20,515 nucleotides of DNA from an uncultured Bacillaceae bacterium. GTDB taxonomy: Bacteria; Bacillota; Bacilli; Bacillales; Pradoshiaceae. A model generated the notes under the pieces. That model had not been told where the DNA came from. It did no database searches and saw only the letters and a list, made by a program, of their open reading frames with translations. The stretch lies in NCBI GenBank assembly GCA_904501845.1, contig CAJGCH010000022.1, positions 1-20,515 on the forward strand, given 5' to 3'. The position numbers and the translations under genes were made by a program. Positions 1-8,992 of this stretch are shown here, piece by piece (positions within the stretch are counted from its first letter, which is position 1; each line of letters opens with the position of its first letter).

Positions 1-362
1 AAGATTCCGCCAAAGAAGAACAGCCAAAATCCTAAAGAATTCAAGAATGGGAATGCAACATCACGCGCCCCGATTTGCAGCGGCATAATAGCATTCATGA
101 ATCCTAATAACAGCGGCATCGCAGCAAGGAAAATCATCGTTGTTCCATGCATCGTTATAATTTCGTTGAATGTTCCGCCACTGACAAAATCATTCTCAGG
201 CGTCGCAAGCTGAATCCTGATAAACATAGCTTCAAGACCGCCGACCAGGAAGAAAAACCCTCCAGCGATCAAATATAACTTGGCGATTTTTTTGTGGTCA
301 ACCGTTGTCAGGTAGTCCCAAATCGTCCCAAGAAACCCCTTTTTCTGAGTAAGAGTACTCAC
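1..362 (-). CDS. ctaD: Cytochrome caa3 oxidase subunit I (CtaD), N-terminal part, cut by window edge
   Basis: This is the first ~120 codons of the haem-copper oxidase catalytic subunit; the rest lies beyond the window start. The frame opens with GTG at 362 behind a strong GGGGAGG site 7 bases upstream and begins MSTLTQKKGFLGTIWDY. It then shows the usual TTVDHKKIAKLY segment, a first membrane helix (LIAGGFFFLVGGLEA) and RIQLATPEN. The helix II stretch FNEIITMHGTTMIFL contains the histidine that in this family ligates the low-spin haem a. Subunit I holds haem a and the haem a3-CuB centre and reduces oxygen while pumping protons. It lies 33 bases downstream of ctaC with no terminator between, so the two are probably cotranscribed. 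Identification rests on motifs and on adjacency to ctaC and ctaB. Confidence 0.95.
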   Translation of the reverse strand, partial: MSTLTQKKGFLGTIWDYLTTVDHKKIAKLYLIAGGFFFLVGGLEAMFIRIQLATPENDFVSGGTFNEIITMHGTTMIFLAAMPLLLGFMNAIMPLQIGARDVAFPFLNSLGFWLFFFGGI

Positions 363-395
363 TGAAAAACCTCCCCTTTGCAAACTTAGAATCTC

Positions 396-1466
396 TTAAT
401 CTTCAACGGATAAGGTTCCCAAGTATTTTGTTAGCGCGTTAATCTGTTCATCGGTTAGTTCCCCATATGTATCTGTCATCTTATTGCCTTCTTTAAGTGA
501 CTCAGGATCCTCTAACCATTTCTTTACGTTTTCTTCGTTATTCTCAAGATAACCGGCAACTAGTTCGCGATCAGCGAAGTTCGCTAAGTTCGGGGCAAGC
601 CTAGCCTGTTCCGGCCGTTGGTCGTTTGTGTCAATGGCATGGCAGCCAATACAGCTCTTGTTGAAAATCTCCTGTCCCTCTTGTGCCGTCGCATCAGTCA
701 ATTCCACTTCGGATTGCTTCGTTTCTTTCATCTTCGCAACCCAAGCATCATACTCATCCCTAGGCAACGCCTTGACCTTGAAGTCCATTAATGCATGCGA
801 AGGTCCGCAAAGCTCAGCACATTTTCCATAGAATACTCTCTCGGCTTCTTCACTTTTCTCATCATTGAACTCAAGCCAAAATTCATTGACATTATCGGTA
901 TTCGTATCGAGCTTGCCTCCTGCTGACGGTACCCAGAATGAGTGTTTAACATCAGACGCCTTCAGATTAAAGTAAACCTTTTCATCAGTTGGCACGACGA
1001 GTTCCTGCCCAGTGACAATCCCGTCATTCGGATATTCAAACTCCCACCAATATAAACTGGCCCTTACATTAATTTGTACTGCAGTAGGATTCCCATCTTC
1101 GTCCTTCCCGTCCTTTGCTGATACGTCGGAGAAATAAAACGTATAATAGATGGTCGGAACAGCCAATATGATCAGCAATATAATCGGGATGACAGTCCAA
1201 AGGATCTCCAGCTTATGATTGCCTTCAATCTGCTTCGGAATTGTGTTATCCCCTTTCTTGCGACGAAATCTTAAAATTGCGAGAACAAACAAAACTACAA
1301 CAACTATGATGACTAAAACCATGATGGCAGTACTTAAAACCATTAAATCATATTGCTTTTTCGCTACCTCGCCCGCAGGATTCAGAGCTGATAAATACGG
1401 TTCCCCGCATCCAGATAAAATCAGCGTTATCGCTGCAAACAAGGAAGCAATTCGCCATTTTTTCAT
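396..1466 (-). CDS. ctaC: Cytochrome caa3 oxidase subunit II (CtaC) with fused cytochrome c domain
   Basis: 356-residue subunit II of the caa3 oxidase, which takes electrons from cytochrome c and passes them through CuA to subunit I. A lipoprotein signal peptide ends at LSGC (lipid-modified Cys20). Two membrane helices follow at about 41-65 and 88-111, then an extracytoplasmic cupredoxin domain. CuA ligands are visible as His175 and the CAELCGPSHALM block (Cys216, Glu218, Cys220, His224, Met227). The C-terminal cytochrome c domain has CIGCH at 272-276, with Met330 the likely axial ligand. The fused haem marks the caa3 type rather than a quinol oxidase. ATG is preceded by GAGGGG at a somewhat long spacing of 12. 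It sits between ctaB and ctaD in one minus-strand cluster. Confidence 0.97.
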   Translation of the reverse strand: MKKWRIASLFAAITLILSGCGEPYLSALNPAGEVAKKQYDLMVLSTAIMVLVIIVVVVLFVLAILRFRRKKGDNTIPKQIEGNHKLEILWTVIPIILLIILAVPTIYYTFYFSDVSAKDGKDEDGNPTAVQINVRASLYWWEFEYPNDGIVTGQELVVPTDEKVYFNLKASDVKHSFWVPSAGGKLDTNTDNVNEFWLEFNDEKSEEAERVFYGKCAELCGPSHALMDFKVKALPRDEYDAWVAKMKETKQSEVELTDATAQEGQEIFNKSCIGCHAIDTNDQRPEQARLAPNLANFADRELVAGYLENNEENVKKWLEDPESLKEGNKMTDTYGELTDEQINALTKYLGTLSVED

Positions 1467-1555
1467 AGCAATGATCTACCCCTCTTTCGTGAAAAATTTC
1501 TTCTTTCCAAAGGACCATTTATATAATGAATTTCTTAAAGAAAGAACCCCCATGT

Positions 1556-2518
1556 TCAAAAAAGGTTAATCAAGGATACAATAACCATAGAAACAAAAGA
1601 AATCGTCATATAATTCAACGAATATATGAACATCTTATTTGCCCACTTTAAGTCTTCTTCCTTCGTGAATTTCTTCTTGAAGGAGAACCCCTTTAAACTT
1701 AATAAGAGCCAGCCAATATTCAGCAGTGTAATCAGCACCATAATCGGCATGCCTATAGGCGCCAAAAGAAAGGGGATTGGCAGCAATAGAGCAACCCATA
1801 TGAGCATATGAACCTTTGTTACATGGAATCCCTTCACAACCGGAAGCATTGGAACTCCGGCTGCCCGGTATTCCTCCATCCGCTTCATCGCAAGCGCATA
1901 AAAATGCGGAGGCTGCCAGACAAACATCAGCAAAAACAATCCCCAAGCTACCGGGTGCAGCCCAGGGTCGACAACCGCCCATCCGATTAATGGCGGCATG
2001 GCTCCAGAAATACTTCCGACTACAGTATTGGAAACGATTTTTCTCTTAGTCCAAATCGTGTACATCACTACATAAGCAAACACTCCAAATAACCCAAGCA
2101 AGGCAGCCGGAGAAGAAGCAGCCAATAACATAAGCGTTCCGCCAATCACCATGGCAAGCCCCATATAAAGCACCTTCAAAGGATTAACTTTACCTGTTAC
2201 CGTTGGGCGTTCTTTCGTCCGCTCCATGTAAAGGTCAATATCCCTGTCAATGTAATTATTCAAACATCCAGCCCCGCCTATTATCAGTGCAATCCCGATT
2301 ACTCCAAGCAAAACAATATCCAAATTAGCAAAAAAATGCTGATCAGTGAAATATAATGCCAGCCAAATACCAGTAAACGCTGTAATCATATTTGAATTCA
2401 CGATTCCAACCTTTATCAACACCAGAAAGTCCTTCAAAAGAGTATTCCCTGTCTCTTTTCCTGTTTTCAGGGCTTCTTGGTTTTCAAATGAGGTGGGTGC
2501 TGCAGCTTTCGATTCCAC
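1556..2518 (-). CDS. ctaB: Protohaem IX farnesyltransferase (haem O synthase) CtaB
   Basis: 320-residue membrane prenyltransferase of the UbiA family that adds a farnesyl group to haem B to give haem O, the precursor used by CtaA. About eight or nine hydrophobic segments are visible. The first aspartate-rich motif is NNYIDRDIDLYMERT (about 87-101), followed by KERPTVTGK; a conserved SNTVVGSISGAMPP stretch lies further on. I place the start at the GTG at 2518 because GGGGGG lies 7 bases upstream of it; the longer in-frame reading from a TTG at 2533 would put that site inside the gene. ctaC follows after about 90 bases without an obvious terminator, so ctaB is probably the first gene of the cta operon. 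Confidence 0.96.
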   Translation of the reverse strand: MESKAAAPTSFENQEALKTGKETGNTLLKDFLVLIKVGIVNSNMITAFTGIWLALYFTDQHFFANLDIVLLGVIGIALIIGGAGCLNNYIDRDIDLYMERTKERPTVTGKVNPLKVLYMGLAMVIGGTLMLLAASSPAALLGLFGVFAYVVMYTIWTKRKIVSNTVVGSISGAMPPLIGWAVVDPGLHPVAWGLFLLMFVWQPPHFYALAMKRMEEYRAAGVPMLPVVKGFHVTKVHMLIWVALLLPIPFLLAPIGMPIMVLITLLNIGWLLLSLKGFSFKKKFTKEEDLKWANKMFIYSLNYMTISFVSMVIVSLINLF

Positions 2519-3063
2519 GGATAATCCCCCCAATCAAATAAATAATTCCTGCAGAATTCTGCGAAATAGCCATATCTTTATAAATTTCCAATATTTTACC
2601 TATATATATTTAAACATAAAATTGGCATAATATGTGAATGAAATTTGTCTAATTTATGTACTATGCGTGACCTAGTAATTATATAGCGGTAAATTTATCC
2701 TGTAAATGATTATATTGTTACAATTTGTCAAAAATATGAAAAATCAAACTCTTCCTTATTTCTAACAAACTATATTAGAACTTTCAACTATTATCTTTAA
2801 AATAAAAGCGAATCCCATCTTTTTTCACCTAGCCTATTATCTGTATCAGCCCTCCTGCATATTATTCAGCTATAAAAACCTTTACATTCTTTACGTCTTT
2901 ATAAAGTGAGTGAATAAGACATATTAAAAGATTTCCTTTGTAATTCCCTGGAATATTCATTATGATATGTAAGTAATGATTATCCAAGATTGGTATTTTT
3001 ATGATATTGCATTATTCCTTTTGCCATCACTCTACTATTATTAAAGCAGGTGTATAATCAAAC
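2519..3063. other. Divergent ctaB/ctaA intergenic control region, AT-rich
   Basis: 545 bases with no credible reading frame between two divergent haem-synthesis genes. It must hold both promoters. Visible elements: a weak ctaA -10 candidate (TACTATTAT at 3033-3041) without a good -35; ATTGT-T-ACAAT (2714-2724), a small inverted repeat; TATGTGAAT (2631-2639) and TTTGTCAAA (2724-2732), which are near matches to the TTTGTGAAT ResD motif known upstream of Bacillus respiratory genes; and ATAAAAGCGAATCCCA (2802-2817), matching the catabolite-repressor consensus at all but two fixed positions. None is proven, and such short matches occur by chance in AT-rich DNA. Weak -35 boxes would suit activator-dependent promoters. 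Confidence 0.5.
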
Positions 3064-4035
3064 ATGCATACAAAGTTAAAGTGGTTTTCGGTTATGACAA
3101 CCTTTGTCATGCTTTGCATTCTTATTGGGGGAGCGCTTGTCACAAAAACAGATTCCGGGATGGGCTGCGGCCGTTCATGGCCCCTGTGTCATGGTCAGGT
3201 TATTCCAGAAAACATCACACCTGAGCTTGTCATCGAGCTAGCTCATCGGATATTCTCCGGCTTGGGCACCTTCATGGTTGCAGGACTGGCTCTATGGTCT
3301 TGGAAGACGATCGGTCATATAAGAGAAACAAAATTTCTCGCCATCCTCTCCATTTCATTTTTAATCATTCAAGCTTTAATCGGGGCGGCAGCAGTCATCT
3401 GGAGCCAGTCTGATTTTGTCATGGCTCTTCATTTCGGCATTTCCTTGATTTCTTTTGCAGCCGTACTGCTTCTTACACTCCTCATATTTGAGGTGGATAA
3501 AAAGTTCGAAGCGGAGAAACTAATTGTTCCTAAACGGATTTCCGTCCATTTCATTGCGATTACGATTTATTCGTATATAGTCATCTACAGCGGAGCACTC
3601 GTCCGCCACACTGAGGCCAGCCTCGTCTGTCCGGATTGGCCATTTTGCTTTAATGATGCCGTTGGTTTTAATTTTAATATGTATCAATGGATTCAGATGG
3701 GACATCGTTTGGCCGCTGGCTTATTATTCATTTGGATTGTCTATTTGGCCATTGTTATTTGGAAACATCACAGACAAGTCAAGGTGCTATTTCACGGATG
3801 GAATATATCCCTCCTCCTTGTTTGCTTACAGGTCTTAGCGGGCGCCTTAATTATCTTTACCCGCTCAAATCTTTATATAGCCTTGATGCACGCAATATTC
3901 ATCACTTGCCTGTTTGGCGTCTTTTCCTATTTCCTCTTGCTCGTATCGAGGAATAAGAAAAACTTACAGAGATTATCACCTGGCAATAGCTCTGGCACTG
4001 AAGAAGAACCGGATACAACCTATACAGCCCTATAA
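3064..4035 (+). CDS. ctaA: Haem A synthase CtaA
   Basis: 323-residue, eight-helix membrane enzyme that oxidises the methyl group of haem O to the formyl group of haem A for cytochrome aa3/caa3. The N-terminal half has VTKTDSGMGCGRSWPLCHG with the cysteine pair Cys35/Cys42, then ELAHR with Glu58 and His61, and His123 in MALHFGIS. The second half repeats the pattern: VRHTEASLVCPDWPFC (Cys189/Cys195), His214 in QMGHR and His276 in LMHAIF. These match the haem-ligand histidines and cysteine pairs known for the Bacillus enzyme. The C-terminal ~30 residues are polar and variable. Start ATG follows AGCAGGTG at a long spacing. It is divergent from ctaB, whose product feeds it, and ends in a terminator shared with pycA. 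Confidence 0.97.
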   Translation: MHTKLKWFSVMTTFVMLCILIGGALVTKTDSGMGCGRSWPLCHGQVIPENITPELVIELAHRIFSGLGTFMVAGLALWSWKTIGHIRETKFLAILSISFLIIQALIGAAAVIWSQSDFVMALHFGISLISFAAVLLLTLLIFEVDKKFEAEKLIVPKRISVHFIAITIYSYIVIYSGALVRHTEASLVCPDWPFCFNDAVGFNFNMYQWIQMGHRLAAGLLFIWIVYLAIVIWKHHRQVKVLFHGWNISLLLVCLQVLAGALIIFTRSNLYIALMHAIFITCLFGVFSYFLLLVSRNKKNLQRLSPGNSSGTEEEPDTTYTAL

Positions 4036-4079
4036 GAGCAGCATTTCTTTTGCTGCCTAACATACAAATTCGTACAACG

Positions 4080-4128
4080 AAAAGAGCTGTACACCATGCA
4101 GATATCCGCATGTGTACAGCTCTTTTTT
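4080..4128. terminator. Bidirectional terminator between convergent ctaA and pycA
   Basis: A long hairpin with arms AAAAGAGCTGTACAC plus CATGC and GCATG plus TGTACAGCTCTTTT. A single extra C bulges in the 5' arm and the loop is 8 bases. A T-run follows on the plus strand and A-run bases precede it, giving a U-tract on the minus strand as well. Its place between the 3' ends of two convergent genes fits termination in both directions. Confidence 0.9.
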
Positions 4129-4147
4129 CATATCCATATGATTTCTC

Positions 4148-7100
4148 TTACATTTCAAGCAATAGGTCGCCTGTCTCAACTGTCTCTCCGCTTGTTACGC
4201 AGATCGCCTTAATAACACCGTCAAACGGAGCTTGTACAGTCGTTTCCATTTTCATCGCCTCGGTTATCATTAAATGATCGCCTTTTTTTACTCGGTCACC
4301 CTTTTGAACGTTCACTTTAACGACAGTTCCTGGCATAGTAGCACCAATATGACCTGGCAAGGATGGATCGCTCTTTCTTTTTGAGGCCGCTATTCTTTTA
4401 ATGCTCTCATCCTTGACAGACACTTCCCTTGCTTGGCCATTTAGTTCGAAATATACAGTTCTCGTTCCATCTTGAAGCGGTTCGCCGATTGAAATCAATT
4501 TGATGATTAATGTCTTGCCTCGTTCAATCTCTACTTCAATCTCTTCGCCTACTCTCATACCATAATGGAATGACGGCGTATCCAAAACAGAGAGGTCTCC
4601 ATACATATTTCTCGCTGTCTCATAATCCAGGAATACCTTTGGATAGAGGGCATACGCGAGAGTATCAAACATAGATGCCGAACGGTTCAGGTTAGATTCA
4701 AGCTCTTCTTTTAGCCTTTCAAAATCAACCTCCTCAAGAAGCTCCCCAGGTCTTACTGTTATTGGCTCTTTTCCCTTCAAGATCACTTTTTGAAGTTCTT
4801 TCGGGAATCCCCCATATGGCTGTCCAAGCAGCCCGCTGAATAATTCAATGACTGAATCAGGAAAATCCAATGAATCCCCATTTGTCAGAATGTCTTGCTC
4901 GGATAGATGATTCTGCACCATAAACAAAGCCATATCTCCTACAACCTTAGAGGAAGGGGTCACCTTTACAATATCTCCAAAAAGGATATTGACGCGGGCA
5001 TACATTTCTTTTACTTCATCCCACCTGTCAGAGAGGCCGACACCTTTTGCCTGCTGCTGCAGATTTGAATACTGCCCCCCAGGCATTTCATGCTGATAGA
5101 CCTCTGTATGGGGAGATTTCATCCCGCTTTCAAAATCCTGGTAATAAGATCTGACCCCTTCCCAATATTGTGATAACTGCTCAACTGCTTCAACGTCCGC
5201 CTTAGGCTGCCTTTCATTTCCAAGAAGGGCGTAATACAATGTGTTTAACCCTGGCTGTGAAGTCAATCCAGCCATGGACCCGACTGCTGTATCAACAATA
5301 TCGACACCAGCCTCTATAGCCCTTGCGTATTGCAAAATGCCGTTTCCGCTCGTATCGTGTGTATGAAGATGTATCGGCAAATCTACCGCCTCTTTTAGCT
5401 CACTCACCAGACGGTATGCAGCCTCAGGCTTCAAGAGTCCTGCCATATCCTTTATGGCGAGTATATGAGCGCCCTGCGCTTCGAGCTCTTTGGCTATATT
5501 TTTGTAATAATTTATATCGTACTTTGATCTAGAAGGGTCCAATATATCCCCTGTATAGCAAATCGCTGCCTCTGCAACCCGGTTCACATCGCGGACAGCT
5601 TCAATTGTTTTCTCCATGCCTTTAACCCAGTTCAGGCTATCAAAAATACGGAAAACATCTATACCAGCGTATGCTGATTTCTCAACAAACTCAGCAATAA
5701 CATTATCCGGGTAATTCTTATAACCTACTGCATTTGAAGAGCGGAGCAGCATTTGGAATAAGAGATTCGGAATGGCCTCTCTTAACTTTAATAACCGCTC
5801 CCACGGATCCTCCTTCAAGAATCGGTAGGAGACGTCAAATGTTGCCCCACCCCATAATTCCATCGAGAACAGATTCGGGAGCATTTGGGAGGTCGGTTCA
5901 GCGATACGCAGCATATCCTGAGTTCTCACCCGAGTCGCTAACAAGGATTGATGCGCATCCCTGAAGGTCGTATCTGTTATCAGTACTTGCTTTTGTTCCT
6001 TGACCCATTTAGCGAGGCCATCTGGACCTAATTTATCAAGCTTTTGCTTCGTTCCTGCCGTGTTGGCCAATCCCGATTGAACTTTAGGTATTTTGACAGG
6101 CTCGAACTGCGGCTTTTCCTTCTTCCCGATTCCGGGGAACCCGTTCACTGTCACATTCGCTATATAATTCAGCATCTTAGTGCCCCGGTCTTTTTGTTCA
6201 GGAAAGACAAATAACTCAGGAGTCGTGTCTATAAAGGAAGTATCATATTCACCTTTAAGAAATTGTTTATGACCAATAACGTTTTCTAAAAAGGGGATAT
6301 TCGTTTTAATACCGCGAATTCGGAACTCACGAAGATTCCGGAGCATTTTGGCGCTTGCCTGCTGGAATTCGGAAGCATGGGTAGATACTTTTACAAGCAA
6401 GGAATCATAATAAGGGGTAATCACTGACCCTTGATAGGCATTCCCGGCATCGAGACGAACACCGAAGCCGCCTCCTGAGCGATAGGCTTTGATACGCCCT
6501 GTGTCCGGCATAAAGTGATTCAGCGGGTCTTCAGTCGTCACCCTTGCCTGAATCGCATAACCATTGATTTTCAAGTTTTCCTGAGAAGGGATATGCATAT
6601 ATTCCCCATGCAGACGGTGCCCCTTTGCAATCATGATTTGCGATTGGACAATATCGACCCCTGTAATCATTTCCGTGATGGTATGCTCTACTTGAACGCG
6701 CGGGTTTACCTCGATGAAATAAAACTCATTGCCTGAAACAAGGAATTCAACGGTGCCTGCATTGACATATTCAACATTCTTCATTAATTGAACAGCTGCT
6801 TGACAGATTTTCTCCCTCAATTCACCTGAAAGTGACACACTTGGCGCCACTTCAACGACTTTTTGGTGGCGGCGCTGCACGGAGCAATCACGTTCGAATA
6901 AATGGATGATCTCTCCATGACTATCTCCAAGAATTTGAACCTCAATATGCTTTGGATTTTCAATGAAGCGTTCGACATATACATCATCACTGCCGAAGGA
7001 GGCCTTTGCCTCTGATTTCGCTCGATGATAGGCTTCCTCTATCTCATCCGGCTGCCGGACAATCCTCATTCCGCGTCCGCCTCCGCCAAGGGATGCTTTA

Positions 7101-7603
7101 ATAATAATTGGATATCCATTATCCTCCCCAAAGCGGATGACTTCCTCTAGACCTGATACCGGACCATCGCTGCCCGGGATAATGGGAATGCCGGCGAGTC
7201 TTGCCTGCTCCTTCGCCTTCACCTTATCGCCAAACATATCCAGGTGCTTGATCTTAGGACCAATGAAAACAAAGCCTTCCTCTTCACAGCGCTTCGCAAA
7301 CTCAATATTTTCTGACAGGAAACCATATCCCGGGTGGATAGCATCCGCCCCGCTCATCTTCGCTATCTCAAGAATCCCTTCAATATCTAAATAGGCCTCG
7401 ATAGGCTTCTTTCCAGCGCCTACCAAATACGCTTCATCTGCCTTATAGCGGTGATAAGAAATATAATCCTCTTTCGAATAAATCCCGACAGTACGGATAC
7501 CAAGCTCGTTACAAGCCCTGAAAACACGGATGGCTATTTCGCCCCGGTTTGCGACCAGGACCTTCTTTATCTCTAGCCTTTTCAAATCTTGAGTCTGCTT
7601 CAT
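4148..7603 (-). CDS. pycA: Pyruvate carboxylase PycA
   Basis: 1151-residue single-chain biotin enzyme that carboxylates pyruvate to oxaloacetate with ATP and bicarbonate, replenishing the citrate cycle and starting gluconeogenesis. Domains in order: biotin carboxylase (about 10-460; VLVANRGEIAIR, the ATP-binding SLGGGGRGMR at 171-180, EVNPRVQVEHT at 298-308); carboxyltransferase (about 535-800; ITDTTFRDAHQSLLATRVR, with metal-site LHTHDTSGNG further on); the tetramerisation linker; and a C-terminal biotin carrier domain with EAMKMETT, whose Lys near 1118 carries biotin. Length matches Bacillus enzymes. The ATG at 7603 follows AGGAG at 10 bases; a TTG codon directly before it would have 7-base spacing and is an alternative start. 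It lies downstream of ftsW, with a terminator between, and no strong promoter of its own is visible. Confidence 0.97.
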   Translation of the reverse strand: MKQTQDLKRLEIKKVLVANRGEIAIRVFRACNELGIRTVGIYSKEDYISYHRYKADEAYLVGAGKKPIEAYLDIEGILEIAKMSGADAIHPGYGFLSENIEFAKRCEEEGFVFIGPKIKHLDMFGDKVKAKEQARLAGIPIIPGSDGPVSGLEEVIRFGEDNGYPIIIKASLGGGGRGMRIVRQPDEIEEAYHRAKSEAKASFGSDDVYVERFIENPKHIEVQILGDSHGEIIHLFERDCSVQRRHQKVVEVAPSVSLSGELREKICQAAVQLMKNVEYVNAGTVEFLVSGNEFYFIEVNPRVQVEHTITEMITGVDIVQSQIMIAKGHRLHGEYMHIPSQENLKINGYAIQARVTTEDPLNHFMPDTGRIKAYRSGGGFGVRLDAGNAYQGSVITPYYDSLLVKVSTHASEFQQASAKMLRNLREFRIRGIKTNIPFLENVIGHKQFLKGEYDTSFIDTTPELFVFPEQKDRGTKMLNYIANVTVNGFPGIGKKEKPQFEPVKIPKVQSGLANTAGTKQKLDKLGPDGLAKWVKEQKQVLITDTTFRDAHQSLLATRVRTQDMLRIAEPTSQMLPNLFSMELWGGATFDVSYRFLKEDPWERLLKLREAIPNLLFQMLLRSSNAVGYKNYPDNVIAEFVEKSAYAGIDVFRIFDSLNWVKGMEKTIEAVRDVNRVAEAAICYTGDILDPSRSKYDINYYKNIAKELEAQGAHILAIKDMAGLLKPEAAYRLVSELKEAVDLPIHLHTHDTSGNGILQYARAIEAGVDIVDTAVGSMAGLTSQPGLNTLYYALLGNERQPKADVEAVEQLSQYWEGVRSYYQDFESGMKSPHTEVYQHEMPGGQYSNLQQQAKGVGLSDRWDEVKEMYARVNILFGDIVKVTPSSKVVGDMALFMVQNHLSEQDILTNGDSLDFPDSVIELFSGLLGQPYGGFPKELQKVILKGKEPITVRPGELLEEVDFERLKEELESNLNRSASMFDTLAYALYPKVFLDYETARNMYGDLSVLDTPSFHYGMRVGEEIEVEIERGKTLIIKLISIGEPLQDGTRTVYFELNGQAREVSVKDESIKRIAASKRKSDPSLPGHIGATMPGTVVKVNVQKGDRVKKGDHLMITEAMKMETTVQAPFDGVIKAICVTSGETVETGDLLLEM

Positions 7604-7651
7604 CAAGTTACCACTCCTCTTGCAGCTATTCCTTGCTGTCATATTTTTAAA

Positions 7652-7684
7652 TAAAAAAGGAGCAGAGACACTTGTCCCTGCTCA
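7652..7684 (-). terminator. Intrinsic terminator after ftsW
   Basis: On the minus strand GAGCAGGGAC - AAGT - GTCTCTGCTC (one G-T wobble) is followed by CTTTTTTATT. It starts 17 bases past the ftsW stop and lies 48 bases before the pycA start, so it separates the two genes or attenuates read-through. Confidence 0.85.
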
Positions 7685-7700
7685 CACTTTACTCTCGTTA

Positions 7701-8894
7701 TCATCCGCTTAATTCTGCATCTTGCTCTGAAATTGTCTGTCCTTTTTTATAGAGAGCCTCATGCCTCGTCATCATGGACACATTGACCAGCAATCCGACT
7801 GATAAAAACAATTGGATCAGGGATGAGCCCCCATAACTGATAAACGGAAGAGTAACACCTGTAATCGGGATTAAACCAGTGATTCCCCCTAAGTTAATCA
7901 TAGACTGGATGCCAATCATACTGGAAATTCCTGCCGCAAGCATACTTCCAAAAGGATCATTGCATTTAATCGCGATTCTGATTCCCTTAAGCACGATTGT
8001 CCCCAGGCAAATGATAACAAAGGCTACACCAATCAACCCTAGCTCTTCAGATATAACCGCCATGATAAAGTCCGTATGAGGCTCAGGCAAATAACCATAT
8101 TTCTGGGTGCTTTGGCCAAAACCGACACCCGTCAGCCCCCCGTTTCCGATGGCCACATATGAATTGACCAGCTGGTACCCTTCATATTTCTCGGTGGAGA
8201 AAGGATCCAGGAAACCAGTGAACCTTTCCAAACGTTTCTCTGTGAAGATTTTTTCTTTATTCATTATGATAACCGGTATTGCAACGAGTATCGTCCCCAA
8301 CAAAATCGAAAGCAGCTTCGCAAAGCTCTTCCAATTCATTCCCGAACAAATAATAATTGTGCAAGCGACCAAAAAGATAATCATCGCTGTTCCGATATCC
8401 GGCTGCAGGACGATTAATCCGCATACAATCAGCAGATAGAATAATGGCGGAATGACACCTTTATTAAAAACGTTTATGTATTCCTGCTTTTTGGAATAGA
8501 CAGCAGACAGATAAATAATCACCCCGAGCTTTACAAATTCAGACGGCTGCAAGCTTCCAAGGGAGCCAAGCTTAAACCCGCTCTCCGCATTTCCGGCTGT
8601 ATGCCCAAAGAATTGCAAGGCAAATAGTCCAAATATCGAGCCGAAAACAAGCGGCACCAGGACTTTATTCGATTTATACAGCGGATAAGGAATGATTGCC
8701 ATAATCGTAAATATAACAAGGCCGATGATTAAATGCCGCATTTGCTTATTATAGAAATAATCACTCGGCAAGTCCCATCTGGCTACGGCCGTGACCATAC
8801 TTGAGCTGTACACCATGACAAGCCCAAAAATGCTCAAAACGAGTATGACAGCAATAAGCGTATAATCATACGATTTTACTATTCTTTTTAACAT
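7701..8894 (-). CDS. ftsW: Septal peptidoglycan glycosyltransferase FtsW (SEDS family)
   Basis: 397-residue polytopic membrane protein (about ten helices) of the FtsW/RodA/SpoVE family, which polymerises lipid II into glycan strands together with a class B penicillin-binding protein. Family signatures: SLGSLQPSEFVKLG (111-124); the extracytoplasmic loop ending PEPHTDFIMAVISEELG, with Asp275 corresponding to the catalytic aspartate; and GITGLIPITGVTLPFISYGG (337-356). I call it FtsW rather than RodA or SpoVE because of its place between ylaN and pycA, where Bacillus carries ftsW (ylaO); sequence alone separates paralogues less firmly. The start is the ATG at 8894, because AAGGA lies 8 bases upstream of it; an in-frame ATG at 8903 sits inside that site. 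Confidence 0.93.
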   Translation of the reverse strand: MLKRIVKSYDYTLIAVILVLSIFGLVMVYSSSMVTAVARWDLPSDYFYNKQMRHLIIGLVIFTIMAIIPYPLYKSNKVLVPLVFGSIFGLFALQFFGHTAGNAESGFKLGSLGSLQPSEFVKLGVIIYLSAVYSKKQEYINVFNKGVIPPLFYLLIVCGLIVLQPDIGTAMIIFLVACTIIICSGMNWKSFAKLLSILLGTILVAIPVIIMNKEKIFTEKRLERFTGFLDPFSTEKYEGYQLVNSYVAIGNGGLTGVGFGQSTQKYGYLPEPHTDFIMAVISEELGLIGVAFVIICLGTIVLKGIRIAIKCNDPFGSMLAAGISSMIGIQSMINLGGITGLIPITGVTLPFISYGGSSLIQLFLSVGLLVNVSMMTRHEALYKKGQTISEQDAELSG

Positions 8895-8945
8895 GATAAT
8901 CATCCTTGCTCTAATTCGTTTTGATGAGTTTAATATATGTATAAA

Positions 8946-8983
8946 ACAAAAAACTCAAACAACAACCGTATCGTTTGAGTTTT
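8946..8983 (-). terminator. Intrinsic terminator after ylaN
   Basis: Minus-strand hairpin AAAACTCAAAC - 12-base loop - GTTTGAGTTTT followed by TTTGTTTT, just past the ylaN stop and ahead of ftsW. The perfect 11-bp stem is AT-rich but has a good U-tract. Confidence 0.85.
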
Positions 8984-8992
8984 GACCCTAAC

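Noticed and set aside
3053..3058. Perfect TATAAT just before ctaA
   Set aside because: It is 5 bases from the ATG, so transcription from it would start inside the gene and lose the ribosome binding site. Probably chance in AT-rich DNA.
4148..7603. Several plus-strand open frames of 69-85 codons inside pycA
   Set aside because: They lie antisense to a strongly conserved gene, lack ribosome binding sites and have composition expected of antisense shadows.
4084..8817. 15-base match GAGCTGTACACCATG shared by the ctaA/pycA terminator (4084-4098) and ftsW (8803-8817)
   Set aside because: In ftsW it encodes conserved residues (MVYSS), and no flanking similarity or other copies are seen, so it is most likely coincidence and not a repeat element.
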